17,826 bases of DNA from an uncultured Burkholderiales bacterium (GCA_903856995.1 CAIODK010000004.1:1-17826), one strand, 5' to 3'. Shown: positions 7,703 through 14,705, counted from the stretch's first letter. Numbers and translations: made by a program. The notes: generated by a model from the sequence alone, not told the origin.

Positions 7703-8569
7703 ATGTCCCCGGTCACCCGCATCTTTCATTTCCTTGCGCGCATGCCCTTGCCGTTGATGCAGCGCTTGGGCGCAGTGTTGGGCTGGTTGGTGTGGGGTTT
7801 GTCGCCGAGTTACCGCCGCAACTTCAAAGCGAGTGTGCAGGCCGCAGGCGTTGATTGGCACGCAGCGCGACCGGCTGTCGCCGCCATCGGTGCGATGGTG
7901 GCCGAGTTGCCTTGGGTCTGGATGCGTCCGCACAGCGCCAAGCTCGAAGGCTTGGTGAGATGGGACGGTGCGGAGCACTTTGAAGCGGCTATGCAAGCTG
8001 GCAAGGGCGCCATCATCATGTCGCCGCATTTGGGTTCGTGGGAGATTGGCGCACAAGCCATTGCTGAGAAGTTTGGCCCCACGTATGGCCCGCTCGTGGC
8101 ACTGTTTCGGCCGGCACGCAAAGCGTGGTTGGAGCCGTTGGTGGCCAACGCGCGCACTCGCCCCTATTTAGACTCGGCCCCCACGTCGCTCGCTGGCGTG
8201 CGCACACTCATTCGCACGCTGCGCAGCGGCGGCTACACGGCGATCTTGCCCGACCAAGTGCCACCACTTGGCCAAGGCGTGTGGGCGCCGTTCTTTGGCC
8301 GCGAGGTCTACACCATGACTTTGCTGGCCAAGTTGGCGCAGCAAACCGGTGCGCAAGTCATCATGACGTGGTGCGAACGCTTGCCCGCCGGCCAAGGCTT
8401 TTGCTTGCACATGCGCCCCTTCGAGGCCCCTGAAATGAAAGACACCCACGTGTCGCCAGAGGCCGCCGCCGCCGCCGTGAACCGAGGGGTCGAGGCCATG
8501 GTGCGCAACGCGCCGGGCCAATACCTGTGGGGCTATGCCCGCAACAAACAACCGCGCGCAGAGGGCTAA
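7703..8569 (+). CDS. lysophospholipid acyltransferase family protein, LpxL/HtrB-like lipid A acyltransferase (first copy)
   Basis: This 288-aa protein belongs to the LpxL/LpxM family, which adds secondary acyl chains to lipid A at the inner membrane. The catalytic HX4(D/E) motif is seen as HLGSWE, His109 and Glu114. Downstream LPDQVPPLGQGVWAPFFG matches the conserved DQ..P..G segment that helps bind the acyl donor. The N-terminus (about 5-32) is hydrophobic and probably anchors the protein. No clear ribosome binding site precedes ATG 7703. The next in-frame ATG (7742) would remove most of the conserved N-terminal helix, so 7703 was kept. It is divergent from metK, with a 185-base shared region. 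The second family member starts 3 bases after the stop, so the two form an operon. Which acyl chain it transfers cannot be told. Confidence 0.9.
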   Translation: MSPVTRIFHFLARMPLPLMQRLGAVLGWLVWGLSPSYRRNFKASVQAAGVDWHAARPAVAAIGAMVAELPWVWMRPHSAKLEGLVRWDGAEHFEAAMQAGKGAIIMSPHLGSWEIGAQAIAEKFGPTYGPLVALFRPARKAWLEPLVANARTRPYLDSAPTSLAGVRTLIRTLRSGGYTAILPDQVPPLGQGVWAPFFGREVYTMTLLAKLAQQTGAQVIMTWCERLPAGQGFCLHMRPFEAPEMKDTHVSPEAAAAAVNRGVEAMVRNAPGQYLWGYARNKQPRAEG

Positions 8570-8572
8570 AGC

Positions 8573-9439
8573 ATGTTCAGTGCGTTGGGGCTTGGAGTGT
8601 TACGCGGCTTGGGCTATTTGCCTTTGTCGTGGCTGCGTGCCTTGGGCGCGGGCTTGGGTCAAGTGTTGTTGGTGGCGATACCTTCACGTCGCCGCGTGGT
8701 GCAAACCAATCTGCGGGTGTGTTTTCCGCATTTGAGCGAGGCCGAGCGCGATGCGCTCACGCGCCAAACCTTTGTGCATTTCGCGCAAGCATGGCTAGAC
8801 CGCAGTTGGCTTTGGCATCGCAGCGCAGCATGCATTCAGTCTCGTGTGCAACTGACGGGCGATGTCGCGGCTTTGTCTGACGAGGTGCCCACCGTCTTGT
8901 TTGCCCCGCATTTCATGGGGTTAGATGTGGGGTGGACTGCGCTTACCTTGAACCTGCCATTGCACTTCACCACCATCTTCACGCCGCAATCCAATGCGGC
9001 TGTGGATGCGTGGGTGGCGAAGGGCCGTCAACGATTCGGCAACGTGCGTTTGTTCCGCCGTGAAGACGGCGTCAAGCCCATCGTCAGCGCCTTGCGTCAA
9101 CACGCGTTGCTGTATTTGTTGCCCGACATGAACTTTGGCCCCAGCGAGTCCATCTTTGTACCGTTCTATGGCGAACCCGCAGCCACCGTGCCGTCGCTGT
9201 CACGCTTTTCCAAGCTGGGTCGAGCGCGTGTGGCGCCAGTCATCACGCGCATGACAGAGACGGGCTACGAGGTGGTGGTGCATTCAGCGTGGCGCGATTT
9301 CCCCACCGACGATGCCGAGGCGGACACCGCGCTGATGAACCAGCGCTTGGAAGGGTTCATCAACACCATGCCTGCGCAATATTTCTGGGTGCACAAGCGT
9401 TTCAAAACACGCCCATCGGGCGCGCCTGAGCTTTACTGA
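8573..9439 (+). CDS. LpxL/HtrB-like lipid A acyltransferase (second copy)
   Basis: This second 288-aa acyltransferase is in the same operon, with catalytic motif HFMGLD (His113, Asp118). Near the N-terminus RRRVVQTNLRVCFPHLSEAER is the classical LpxL segment (R..V..NL..CFP.....E), and PDMNFGPSESIFVPFYG is the donor-site region. It follows the family consensus more closely than the first copy, so it may be the main secondary acyltransferase, with the first acting at the other position; that split is an inference. Start ATG 8573 follows the previous stop by 3 bases, with a purine-rich stretch AGAGGG upstream. Only 13 bases separate its stop from the convergent engB stop, and I saw no intrinsic terminator there. 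Expected location is the cytoplasmic face of the inner membrane. Confidence 0.92.
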   Translation: MFSALGLGVLRGLGYLPLSWLRALGAGLGQVLLVAIPSRRRVVQTNLRVCFPHLSEAERDALTRQTFVHFAQAWLDRSWLWHRSAACIQSRVQLTGDVAALSDEVPTVLFAPHFMGLDVGWTALTLNLPLHFTTIFTPQSNAAVDAWVAKGRQRFGNVRLFRREDGVKPIVSALRQHALLYLLPDMNFGPSESIFVPFYGEPAATVPSLSRFSKLGRARVAPVITRMTETGYEVVVHSAWRDFPTDDAEADTALMNQRLEGFINTMPAQYFWVHKRFKTRPSGAPELY

Positions 9440-9452
9440 GTGGTGTGAGTGA

Positions 9453-10220
9453 TCAAGGGTGCATCCACTGATACAAGGTGGCGGCTACTTCGTCCACACC
9501 TTGTTTCTTCAGTGCTGAGAACAAACGCACTTCACCGCCGCCGGCTTGCAACTTGGCAATTTGCAGTGCCTTGGCACCATCGGTCCGGTTTAGCTTGTCT
9601 GATTTGGTGAGCAACACCAAAAACTTCATACCCTCTTCCACGCGTGGGCGAATCACGTCGAGCAAGATGTCGTCGAGATCGGTCAAGCCGTGGCGAGGGT
9701 CACACATCAACACCACCGCGCGCAGGTTGGGGCGGGTGAGCAAATAGTTGGCCATCACTTGTTGCCAACGGATCTTGTCTTGCTTGGGGACCGCCGCGTA
9801 GCCGTAGCCTGGCAAGTCGGCCAGCACGGCGTCTGCCTTGCCCTGTCGGCCCATCGCAAATAAGTTGATGTGTTGGGTACGGCCTGGCGTTTTGGAGGCG
9901 TAGGCCAAGCGTTTTTGCTGGGTCAACACGTTGATGCAGGTGGACTTACCCGCATTGGAACGGCCGACGAAAGCGATTTCGGGCAGGTCGTAGGCGGGCA
10001 GGTGGTGCAGTTGTGCCGCAGTGGTCAAAAACCGTGCGGTGTGTAGCCAGCCCATGGCGTATTTGGCTTGGGCAGCGGGGCTGAGCAGTTCGAAGGCGGC
10101 CTTGGCAGCAGCGCGTTCGGCTTCTTTTTGGGCCTCAAATTCAGCGTTCAAGACCGTGTTTTCAAGCACCTCTGACGTGTCAATTTGGGCGGGGGTGTCG
10201 TGTGGGTCTGGCTGATTCAT
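9453..10220 (-). CDS. engB: ribosome biogenesis GTP-binding protein EngB (YihA/YsxC)
   Basis: EngB is a GTPase needed for large-subunit ribosome assembly. The G1 loop is GRSNAGKS (86-93), G3 is DLPGYGYA (135-142), G4 is TKSDK (205-209) and G5 is the SALKKQG segment near the C-terminus; FVGRSNAGKSTCINVL is diagnostic of the family. The protein is 255 aa against about 200-210 usually. The extra length is a charged, Ala/Glu-rich N-terminal extension of roughly 55 residues ahead of GWLHTARFLTTAAQLHHLP. Start ATG 10220 has no ribosome binding site and lies only 5 bases after a TACAAT -10 box. An internal ATG at 10055 (Met56) would give a standard-length protein. Divergent from the cytochrome c4 gene. 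Function is certain, the start is not. Confidence 0.94.
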   Translation of the reverse strand: MNQPDPHDTPAQIDTSEVLENTVLNAEFEAQKEAERAAAKAAFELLSPAAQAKYAMGWLHTARFLTTAAQLHHLPAYDLPEIAFVGRSNAGKSTCINVLTQQKRLAYASKTPGRTQHINLFAMGRQGKADAVLADLPGYGYAAVPKQDKIRWQQVMANYLLTRPNLRAVVLMCDPRHGLTDLDDILLDVIRPRVEEGMKFLVLLTKSDKLNRTDGAKALQIAKLQAGGGEVRLFSALKKQGVDEVAATLYQWMHP

Positions 10221-10225
10221 ACAGC

Positions 10226-10235
10226 ATTGTAGAAT
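10226..10235. promoter_or_regulatory. overlapping divergent -10 boxes for engB and cytochrome c4
   Basis: ATTGTAGAAT holds TACAAT on the minus strand (10231-10226, for engB) and TAGAAT on the plus strand (10230-10235, for cytochrome c4). They share two bases, so polymerase could serve only one direction at a time. The plus transcript would start near 10242, giving a 43-base leader. The minus transcript would start at or next to the engB ATG. No strong -35 boxes were found. Confidence 0.4.
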
Positions 10236-10284
10236 CTGGCAAGATTTTCTGACGTCTTTGAGACTAATTAACCAAAGCAGACCT

Positions 10285-10911
10285 ATGAAGCTGATTGCCT
10301 CTTTGTTGATTGCCGCCGCCTTGGTGGCCCCCGCCCTTACTCATGCCAATGAGCCAGCAGTTCAAACTGCCAAGGCCGACTTGGCCAAAGGTGAAGCCAC
10401 CTATGCCGCTGTGTGCGCGTCTTGCCACGGTGCAGACGGCAACTCGGGCTCGCCGGCTTACCCCAAGCTCGCGCAGCAGCACCCAGACTATTTGACCAAG
10501 CAATTGCAAGAGTTCAAGTCTGGCAAACGCGCCAACGCCATCATGAGCGGCATGGCAGCAGGCTTGTCCGATGCTGACATGAAGAACGTTTCCGCATGGT
10601 TAGGCTCCAAAGTGTCCAAAGCCAACTTCGCCAAAGAAAAAGATTTGGTGGTGTTGGGTGAACGTATCTACCGCGGTGGCATTGCCGATCGCCAAATCGC
10701 CGCTTGCGCTGGCTGTCACACGCCCACAGGCGCTGGTATTCCTTCGCAATACCCTCGCATATCTGGCCAACACGCCGACTACGCTGTGGCGCAATTGGTG
10801 GCCTTCCGTGACGGCGTTCGTAAGAACAGCGCCCAGATGACGGGTGTGGCTGCCAAGCTGAATGACCGTGAAATCAAAGCGGTGTCTGACTACATTGCCG
10901 GCCTGCGTTGA
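10285..10911 (+). CDS. di-heme cytochrome c4
   Basis: This periplasmic electron carrier passes electrons to terminal oxidases such as cbb3. The start is ATG 10285 because a clean Sec signal follows (MKLIASLLIAAALVAPALTHA, cut before NEPA). The nine extra codons upstream to 10258 would spoil it. The mature protein has two cytochrome c domains with heme sites CASCH (Cys44, Cys47, His48) and CAGCH (Cys141, Cys144, His145). The likely axial methionines are in IMSGMAAGLSD and in QMTGVAAKLND. The 208-aa length fits cytochrome c4. It is followed by a strong terminator, so it is probably monocistronic. From memory, in many Burkholderiales this gene sits beside resB and ccsB, which are not here. Confidence 0.94.
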   Translation: MKLIASLLIAAALVAPALTHANEPAVQTAKADLAKGEATYAAVCASCHGADGNSGSPAYPKLAQQHPDYLTKQLQEFKSGKRANAIMSGMAAGLSDADMKNVSAWLGSKVSKANFAKEKDLVVLGERIYRGGIADRQIAACAGCHTPTGAGIPSQYPRISGQHADYAVAQLVAFRDGVRKNSAQMTGVAAKLNDREIKAVSDYIAGLR

Positions 10912-10935
10912 TCTGAGGGCCTACGCTCTCCCAAG

Positions 10936-10961
10936 AAGCTGGCCTTGTGCCAGCTTTTTTT
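10936..10961 (+). terminator. intrinsic terminator after cytochrome c4
   Basis: AAGCTGGC (10936-10943) pairs perfectly with GCCAGCTT (10949-10956), loop CTTGT, and the T-run extends to 10961. It ends the cytochrome c4 transcript 25 bases after the stop and isolates msrPQ from it. Confidence 0.93.
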
Positions 10962-10984
10962 ATGCCTGTGTGGGTGGTGGGTTT

Positions 10985-10990
10985 TACAAT
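10985..10990 (+). promoter_or_regulatory. candidate -10 box of msrPQ promoter
   Basis: TACAAT lies 24 bases after the end of the cytochrome c4 terminator and 31 bases before the msrP ATG. The predicted start near 10997 leaves room for the AGGAG at 11009-11013. No good -35 box is visible. Confidence 0.45.
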
Positions 10991-11021
10991 TCCCACACCT
11001 AAAAAATCAGGAGATCCGGTC

Positions 11022-12044
11022 ATGACACAACACCCGTTCTTTGGGGCGAGTCATTCTGGCTTTGCGCACCCAGTCGACAGCGAGATCACGCCACATGCGG
11101 TGTTTCTTCAGCGCCGCGATTGGCTGAGGCAAGTAACCGCAGGGGTTGCAGGCGTGTCGATGGCCACTTGGGGCGCGCGTGACGCGATGGCGCAAATACC
11201 CAGCGATGGCCTATTGAGGCCCGGGAAATTAGCGCCTTTGACGGGTGCTGTCAGCCGAGTGAGTGGTGCCAACACGATGGAGAAAACCACCAGCTATGGC
11301 GACGCCAGCAGCTACAACAACTTCTACGAATTTGGCACAGACAAAGCAGACCCCGCCAAATATGCGCACACCCTGCAGGTCAAGCCTTGGAGCGTGGAGA
11401 TTGAAGGCTTGGTCAAAAAACCGGGCCGTATCAATCTAGAAGATTTGCTCAAACTCAGCCCGATGGAAGAACGTATCTATCGCTTGCGCTGTGTCGAGGG
11501 CTGGTCGATGGTGATTCCGTGGGTGGGCTATTCGCTGGCTGAACTCATCAAACGTGTCGAGCCTTTGGGTAGCGCCAAGTTTGTGGAGTTCATCACCCAA
11601 GCCGACCCCAAGACCATGCCTGGCGTCGGTTCGCGCGTGCTCGATTGGCCCTATGTAGAAGGCCTGCGCATGGACGAGGCCATGCACCCGCTCACGCTGC
11701 TGAGCTTTGGCATGTATGGCGAAGTGCTGCCCAATCAAAATGGCGCACCTGTGCGCTTGGTGGTGCCGTGGAAGTATGGTTTCAAGAGTGCCAAGAGCTT
11801 GGTGAAGATTCGCTTTGTCGAGAAGCAGCCCATCAACTCATGGGGCCGATCTGCGCCGCAAGAGTACGGCTTTTATTCCAACGTCAACCCGAACGTGAGC
11901 CACCCCCGCTGGAGCCAAGCGACCGAGCGCCGCATTGGCGAAGACGGCTTGTTTGCCAAGAAACGTAAGACCTTGATGTTCAACGGATACGAGGCACAAG
12001 TGGGTCAGCTCTACGCGGGCATGGACTTGACCAAGCTGTATTGA
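11022..12044 (+). CDS. msrP: protein-methionine-sulfoxide reductase, catalytic subunit MsrP (YedY)
   Basis: MsrP is the periplasmic molybdenum enzyme that reduces oxidised methionines in envelope proteins, taking electrons from MsrQ. ATG 11022 was chosen because AGGAG (11009-11013) lies 8 bases upstream; the frame reaches back only into the preceding terminator. A twin-arginine signal is present (QRRDWLRQ, Arg31-Arg32, then a hydrophobic stretch, cut near AMA-QIP), so it is exported folded. Its n-region of 30 residues is unusually long. The molybdenum-ligand cysteine is Cys157 in RLRCVEGWSMVIPW. Other family segments are NNFYEFG, KPWSVEIEGLV and LVVPWKYGFKSAKS. Length is 340 aa, against 334 for the E. 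coli precursor as I recall. msrQ begins one base after its stop. Confidence 0.96.
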   Translation: MTQHPFFGASHSGFAHPVDSEITPHAVFLQRRDWLRQVTAGVAGVSMATWGARDAMAQIPSDGLLRPGKLAPLTGAVSRVSGANTMEKTTSYGDASSYNNFYEFGTDKADPAKYAHTLQVKPWSVEIEGLVKKPGRINLEDLLKLSPMEERIYRLRCVEGWSMVIPWVGYSLAELIKRVEPLGSAKFVEFITQADPKTMPGVGSRVLDWPYVEGLRMDEAMHPLTLLSFGMYGEVLPNQNGAPVRLVVPWKYGFKSAKSLVKIRFVEKQPINSWGRSAPQEYGFYSNVNPNVSHPRWSQATERRIGEDGLFAKKRKTLMFNGYEAQVGQLYAGMDLTKLY

Positions 12045-12045
12045 C

Positions 12046-12651
12046 GTGAAAGCTGCTCTTCGCCATGCGCTGCAACACCGTAGCGCAAAGCCGGTGCTGT
12101 GGGTGCTGTGCCTGTTGCCCTTTGCGTGCTTGGTTTGGGGCGCTGCCAACGAGGCCTTGGGCGCTAATCCTGCGGAATATTTAATACGGGCCTTGGGCGA
12201 TTGGACCTTGCGCCTGCTGTGCCTCACGCTGGCAATCACCCCCTTGCGCGTGACATTTGGCTTGCCCGAGTTGGCGAAGTTTCGGCGCATGTTGGGGTTG
12301 TTCACCTACTTTTATGTGGTGCTGCATGCGCTTTGCTACAGCGCTTTCGACATGGGTTTTGAGTGGAGCGAGATCGCGCAGGACATTGCTAAGCGGCCTT
12401 TCATCTTGGTGGGCTTTAGTGCGTTTGTGTTGCTCACGCCCTTGGCCTTAACCTCGTTCAACCGAGCCATTCGGTGGCTAGGGGCGACGCGTTGGCGGTG
12501 GTTGCATCGGCTTGTGTATCTGGTGGCTGTGCTGGCGGTGTTGCACTTCTTTTGGATGCGGGCGGGGAAGAGTAACTTTGCCGAGGTGTTTGTGTATGCC
12601 TCGGTGTTGGGTTTGTTGCTGCTGTTTCGGTTGCGTAGGTTTGTTGGCTAA
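12046..12651 (+). CDS. msrQ: heme-binding membrane subunit MsrQ (YedZ)
   Basis: MsrQ is an inner-membrane b-type cytochrome of the ferric-reductase-like family that feeds electrons from the respiratory chain to MsrP. The start is GTG 12046, one base after the msrP stop, with no clear ribosome binding site, which points to translational coupling. No better ATG keeps the N-terminal region. The 201-aa protein has about six hydrophobic helices. His94 (VVLHALCY), His154 (RWLHRLVYL) and His167 (VLHFFWMRAGK) fit the conserved heme-binding histidines of the family. ANPAEYLIRALGDWTLR and KRPFILVGFSAFVLL are family hallmarks. It ends in an Arg-rich cytoplasmic tail. The convergent lysA lies 102 bases further on, across a cluster of hairpins. 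Confidence 0.95.
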   Translation: MKAALRHALQHRSAKPVLWVLCLLPFACLVWGAANEALGANPAEYLIRALGDWTLRLLCLTLAITPLRVTFGLPELAKFRRMLGLFTYFYVVLHALCYSAFDMGFEWSEIAQDIAKRPFILVGFSAFVLLTPLALTSFNRAIRWLGATRWRWLHRLVYLVAVLAVLHFFWMRAGKSNFAEVFVYASVLGLLLLFRLRRFVG

Positions 12652-12739
12652 CAAGCTCACGCTTGCCGAGTTGTGTTGACCAGCGCCAGAAGCCATGGCT
12701 GGTGCTGGCTGATCGTCGGGGCGGAGCGAAAGAACCGCC
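12652..12739. repeat. cluster of three hairpins between convergent msrQ and lysA
   Basis: Three inverted repeats fill the gap: CAAGC-TCAC-GCTTG (12652-12665); CCAGCGCCAG (12680-12689) with CTGGTGCTGG (12699-12708), ten pairs including one G-T, around a loop with the palindrome AGCCATGGCT; and GGCGG (12720-12724) with CCGCC (12735-12739). None has a T-run, so they are not classical terminators, though the middle one may slow both converging transcripts. The stretch resembles a dispersed intergenic element of the REP kind; I have a vague memory of similar sequence in Comamonadaceae but cannot confirm it. Confidence 0.45.
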
Positions 12740-12753
12740 ACGAAAGTAAAAAC

Positions 12754-14031
12754 TTAACGAACCAACGACTCGCAAGCCATCTGATCCGCCACAGTCTCAC
12801 GGCGACGAATCACATGCGCTTTATCACCGTCCACCAAAATCTCGGCCGCACGCCCACGCGTGTTGTAGTTGCTAGACATGGCCATGCAATACGCACCCGT
12901 CGACAACACCGCCAGCAAGTCGCCCGATTGCACGGCCAACTGACGGTCACGGCCGAGCCAGTCGCCGCTCTCGCAGACGGGGCCGACCACGTCGTACGTC
13001 ACCGCTTCAGCGCTGCGTGCCGCCACAGGCACGATTTGGTGAAACGCCTCGTACATCGCGGGACGGGGCAGATCGTTCATGGCTGCATCGACGATGCAGA
13101 AGTTCTTTTGCTCGCCTGGCTTGAGGTACAGCACCTCGGTCAAACATACGCCTGCATTGCCCACGAGGGAGCGGCCGGGCTCGATCATCAGCTGGCGTTG
13201 GCCGTAACCACGCGCATCGAGCTTGGCCAGCAGCAGCGCCCACAGCGCATCGGCCGCAGGGGGCGTGTCGCCGTTGTAGTTGATGCCCAAGCCACCGCCA
13301 AAATCGATGTGGTGGATGGCAATGCCCGCAGCTTCGATGGTTTGCACCAAATCGAGCACGCGGTCCATTGCGTCAAGGTAGGGCGTGGACTCGGTGATTT
13401 GCGAGCCGATGTGGCAGTCAATGCCCGTCACTTGCAAGCCGGGGAGGCTGGCGGCGCGTTGGTACGTTTGCAGGGCGCGTTCATGGGCCACGCCAAACTT
13501 ATTGCCTTTGAGGCCCGTGGAGATATAGGGATGGGTTTTGGCATCCACATTGGGGTTGACGCGAATGCTGATAGGCGCGCGCTTGCCCATGCTTTGGGCG
13601 ACCTCGCTGAGCACTTCAAGCTCGGCCTCGCTCTCCACGTTGAAGCAAGCAATGCCGGCGTTCAGAGCCTTGACCATGTCAGCACGGGTTTTGCCGACGC
13701 CGGAGAAGATGACTTTCGAGACGTCACCACCCGCAGCGATCACCCGGTCGAGTTCGCCACCAGACACGATGTCAAAGCCACAACCAGCTTGCGCAAACAC
13801 TTGCAACACGGCCAATGAGGAGTTGGCCTTCATGGCGTAGCAAATGCGGGCCTTGCGGCCAGTAAAGCCCCGTTGGTAGGCGGCTAGTGCGCTGAGCATG
13901 GCGGCTTTGGAATACACAAACAAGGGCGTGCCGTGCGCTTGCGCGAGATCGGCGAGCTTGACGCCCTCCAAATACAAATCGTTGTGTTGAGTGGCCACAA
14001 AAGGCGCACCGGCAAGCGTGGTGTGTGTCAT
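12754..14031 (-). CDS. lysA: diaminopimelate decarboxylase
   Basis: LysA is the PLP enzyme that decarboxylates meso-diaminopimelate to L-lysine, the last step of lysine synthesis, in the cytoplasm. The 425-aa protein has the PLP lysine at Lys68 in YAMKANSS, the glycine-rich phosphate loop in IDFGGGLGINY (242-252), HIGSQI (207-212), EPGRSLVGNAG (284-294), and the active-site CESGDW (353-358) contributed across the dimer. Start ATG 14031 was chosen over a TTG five codons earlier, because GAAGA lies upstream of the ATG and the TTG has no ribosome binding site. It follows lptM by 18 bases and is probably co-transcribed with it. The downstream gap holds three hairpins shared with msrQ. Confidence 0.97.
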   Translation of the reverse strand: MTHTTLAGAPFVATQHNDLYLEGVKLADLAQAHGTPLFVYSKAAMLSALAAYQRGFTGRKARICYAMKANSSLAVLQVFAQAGCGFDIVSGGELDRVIAAGGDVSKVIFSGVGKTRADMVKALNAGIACFNVESEAELEVLSEVAQSMGKRAPISIRVNPNVDAKTHPYISTGLKGNKFGVAHERALQTYQRAASLPGLQVTGIDCHIGSQITESTPYLDAMDRVLDLVQTIEAAGIAIHHIDFGGGLGINYNGDTPPAADALWALLLAKLDARGYGQRQLMIEPGRSLVGNAGVCLTEVLYLKPGEQKNFCIVDAAMNDLPRPAMYEAFHQIVPVAARSAEAVTYDVVGPVCESGDWLGRDRQLAVQSGDLLAVLSTGAYCMAMSSNYNTRGRAAEILVDGDKAHVIRRRETVADQMACESLVR

Positions 14032-14049
14032 CTGACGATTCTTCAAAAG

Positions 14050-14337
14050 TTAGCGACCAGCAGGTGCAGAAGCAGGTGCAGAAGCAGCTGTAGCGGCGGG
14101 TGCGGTTGGGTTGGTGGCGCTGGAGGCCGGTTGGGTGGCGGGGGTGGCCGTGCCGATCGGGATTTGACGACGCACAATCTCGGGCAGTTTGGCGCGCTGC
14201 TGGAAGTCGGGGTCGGGGGGTAAATATAAATTACCTTTTTGACCACATGCCGTCAACATGGCGACCACGCACAACGCAGAGGCCACACTGGCGCTCAGGC
14301 CTCTGGCCCTGACTAGAATCATTTGCTTAATACCCAT
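14050..14337 (-). CDS. lptM: small lipoprotein, LptM/YifL-type LPS translocon maturation factor
   Basis: A 95-aa lipoprotein with signal peptide and lipobox LTAC (Cys31), followed by GQKGNLYLPP. This Cys-GQKG-LYLP block is the hallmark of YifL, renamed LptM, which helps mature the LptD/E LPS translocon in the outer membrane. The pairing with lysA is common in proteobacteria. After about residue 60 the chain is a low-complexity Ala/Pro/Thr tail ending in two perfect SAPA repeats, longer than in E. coli. Start ATG 14337 gives the full signal peptide. ATG 14322 (Met6) is an alternative and would leave a short leader behind the -10 box at 14345-14350. No ribosome binding site is clear for either. 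The start codon overlaps the cyaY start region on the other strand. Confidence 0.85.
   Translation of the reverse strand: MGIKQMILVRARGLSASVASALCVVAMLTACGQKGNLYLPPDPDFQQRAKLPEIVRRQIPIGTATPATQPASSATNPTAPAATAASAPASAPAGR
14059..14090 (-). repeat. 12-bp tandem repeat in the lptM tail
   Basis: The plus-strand unit AGCAGGTGCAGA occurs twice without change (14059-14070, 14071-14082), followed by a partial third copy. It encodes SAPA repeats at the C-terminus of the lipoprotein. The unit is a multiple of three, so gain or loss changes length without a frameshift. Confidence 0.8.
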
Positions 14338-14344
14338 GACTCAA

Positions 14345-14350
14345 ATTGTA
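14345..14350 (-). promoter_or_regulatory. candidate -10 box for lptM-lysA
   Basis: TACAAT on the minus strand lies 7 bases ahead of the lptM ATG at 14337 and directly before the cyaY ATG at 14351. It predicts a transcript beginning at about the lptM start codon. No clear -35 was found. Confidence 0.35.
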
Positions 14351-14680
14351 ATGACCGATCTCGAATTCCTAGACCGCGCAGAACTTCTGCTCAAAGCCGT
14401 TGAATTGGCCTGCGACCGCATCAACGATGACGGTGAGGCCGATATCGACAACCAGCGCACGGGGGGCATGATCACGTTGACGTTTGAGAACCGCAGCCAG
14501 ATCATCATCAACCTACAAAAGCCCCTGCACGAGGTGTGGTTGGCGGCGCGTTCGGGGGGCTATCACTTCCGCTTTGATGGTGCGCAATGGGCGGACACCA
14601 AAGGGCAGGGCGAATTCTTTGAACGCTTAAGCAAAGACGCCAGCACCCAAACGGGGCTGGCGCTCAACTTCACGGCCTGA
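14351..14680 (+). CDS. cyaY: iron donor protein CyaY (bacterial frataxin)
   Basis: CyaY binds iron and modulates iron-sulfur cluster assembly on the IscS/IscU machinery in the cytoplasm. The 109-aa protein shows the whole frataxin fold: an acidic first helix (FLDRAELLLKAVELACDRIND), acidic strand 1 (DGEADIDNQ), then GGMITLTFENRSQIIINLQKP, HEVWLAARSGGYHF and the C-terminal helix FFERLSKDAS. The surface acids of helix 1 and strand 1 are the known iron-binding patch of the family. Start ATG 14351 fits family length; ATG 14336 would add five residues and overlap the lptM start codon on the other strand. No ribosome binding site is evident for either. Its promoter must lie inside the divergent lptM gene (TAATAC at 14330-14335 is too close to the ATG to be convincing). 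Confidence 0.93.
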   Translation: MTDLEFLDRAELLLKAVELACDRINDDGEADIDNQRTGGMITLTFENRSQIIINLQKPLHEVWLAARSGGYHFRFDGAQWADTKGQGEFFERLSKDASTQTGLALNFTA

Positions 14681-14705
14681 TTGAGCCGCTTGACGTTGTC
14701 TTTAG

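Noticed and set aside
12673..13818. 381-codon plus-strand frame opposite lysA
   Set aside because: It is a mirror frame of a well-conserved gene; the composition (His, Arg, Gly, Ala) is typical of such shadows and there is no ribosome binding site.
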